Shown in pieces: positions 29,397 to 30,037 of a stretch of DNA of 30,037 nt (the first letter of the stretch is position 1; the number at the start of each line of letters is the position of its first letter). This stretch comes from Streptosporangiaceae bacterium (lineage in GTDB: Bacteria > Actinomycetota > Actinomycetes > Streptosporangiales > Streptosporangiaceae). Location of the stretch: NCBI GenBank assembly GCA_030041195.1, contig JASHOI010000687.1:1-30037 (forward strand), given 5' to 3'. The position numbers and the translations under genes are program-made. The notes beneath the pieces were generated by a model. The model was not told the origin of the DNA and made no database searches. It worked only from the letters and a program-made list of their open reading frames with translations.

Positions 29397-30016
29397 ATGC
29401 TCGTGCACAGCGAGGACGTGAGCTTCGACAGCGGCGGAACCACGATCTCGGGGACCTTTACCGAGCCGGGCGGGCCGTCCGGCCCGGTGGCGGCCGCGCT
29501 GCTCATCGTCGGGTCCGGCCGGACCGACAGGAACTCGGACGCGCGGCTGTCCCTCGGCATGACCCTCCGCACGGGGGTAACCAAGGCGATCGCGGAGGCG
29601 CTCGCCGCGGCAGGCGTGTCGTCGCTGCGCTACGACAAGCGCGGCGTCGGTGCCAGCGGCGGCGACTACTACTCGGCCGGGATACCCCAGGACTTCACCG
29701 ACGCGCGCGCCGCGCTCGGCTGGCTGTCCGCCCGGGCCGGCGGGCTGCCGCTGCTGGCCATCGGGCACAGCGAGGGGACCATTTACGCCGCGCGGCTCGC
29801 GGCCGACGGAGCCGTGGCCGGCGCCGTGCTGCTGTCCGCGCGTTCGAGGGGCACGTTGCCGGCGACCTGAGCCATCTGCTCCGGCCCGATCCCGGTCCGG
29901 TCGGCCCGCGCGGCTACCGGCGCGCGGTGCGCCAGCCGGTCAGCCCCGAGGTCCTCGAGCTGATCACGACGTGGGTGAGGAGCCACTGGGCCGCGCCGTG
30001 CCGGACCACACCGTAG
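29397..30016 (+). pseudogene. Alpha/beta hydrolase with internal deletion and frameshift
   Basis: The first frame runs from ATG 29397 to TGA 29870 (157 residues) and has the normal N-terminal half of an alpha/beta hydrolase: LLIVGSGRTDRNSD, LRYDKRGVGASGG (79-89) and the nucleophile elbow GHSEGT with Ser125. It breaks off after AGAVLLSA. From about 29843 the +2-shifted frame gives FEGHVAGDLSHLLRPDPGP and continues to a TAG at 30014-30016. That is the C-terminal segment of the same family, with the catalytic His in DLSHLLR. Roughly 100-150 residues that should lie between, including the catalytic Asp, are missing. The gene is therefore most likely a remnant made by one deletion near 29835-29843. 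The only Shine-Dalgarno candidate is GAAGG directly before the ATG. A 157-residue product could still be made but would lack its triad. Confidence 0.75.
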
Positions 30017-30037
30017 CGGCCCGGCGGCGCGTTCAGG

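Noticed and set aside
1..30037. CRISPR arrays, insertion sequences, tRNA or rRNA genes
   Set aside because: No spaced direct-repeat array, transposase-like protein, terminal inverted repeats or RNA gene pattern was seen on reading; a covariance-model search was not possible here.

Overview
This 30 kb window is visibly GC-rich, packed with closely spaced genes, and uses many GTG starts. It looks like chromosome of a soil actinomycete; a F420-dependent luciferase-like oxidoreductase, a FadE34-type fused acyl-CoA dehydrogenase, several probable leaderless starts and very rare TTA leucine codons all fit. A Streptosporangiales- or Streptomyces-like genome is my guess, not something the sequence proves. 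I saw no rRNA, tRNA, CRISPR array or insertion sequence.

Layout. (1) 1-3215: acyl-CoA catabolism. Two minus-strand acyl-CoA dehydrogenase genes overlap by 4 bp (the second runs off the left edge). They diverge across 31 bp from an enoyl-CoA hydratase and a F420-dependent oxidoreductase. (2) 3219-11749: a galactan-utilisation locus in the order of Bacillus ganSPQAB: binding lipoprotein, two permeases, GH42 beta-galactosidase and secreted GH53 endo-galactanase, with a divergent LacI-family regulator. A perfect 16-bp palindrome matching the Streptomyces CebR box lies just upstream of the binding-protein gene. No transport ATPase is present, so a shared MsiK/MsmX-type ATPase is expected elsewhere. 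(3) 11806-15982: a minus-strand VOC protein, TesB-type thioesterase and fused two-domain acyl-CoA dehydrogenase, with a divergent DUF429 gene. (4) 16211-20427: acoX-acoA-acoB-acoC, an acetoin dehydrogenase operon whose AcoC is a lipoyl domain joined to an alpha/beta hydrolase. No acoL (E3) or acoR is seen. (5) 20424-25287: an alpha/beta hydrolase and an SDR diverging from a strong 24-bp dyad, then two divergent MFS exporters. (6) 25331-30016: DUF302 and DUF202 proteins, an orphan APC permease of lower GC, a tiny two-helix membrane protein overlapping a DedA protein, and a winged-helix regulator beside an alpha/beta hydrolase that has lost its middle part.

How it works together (inference). 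GH53 cuts galactan outside the cell, the ABC importer takes up the oligomers, and GH42 releases galactose inside, under LacI-type repression. Acetoin would be cleaved by AcoAB with transfer to CoA by AcoC. The acyl-CoA enzymes serve beta-oxidation of substrates I cannot name. No single unmistakably novel system is visible. The best leads are the CebR-type box in a galactan locus, a TTA codon at position 4 of the galactanase gene, the repeats upstream of acoX, the 24-bp dyad, and the remnant hydrolase beside its AT-rich regulator promoter.
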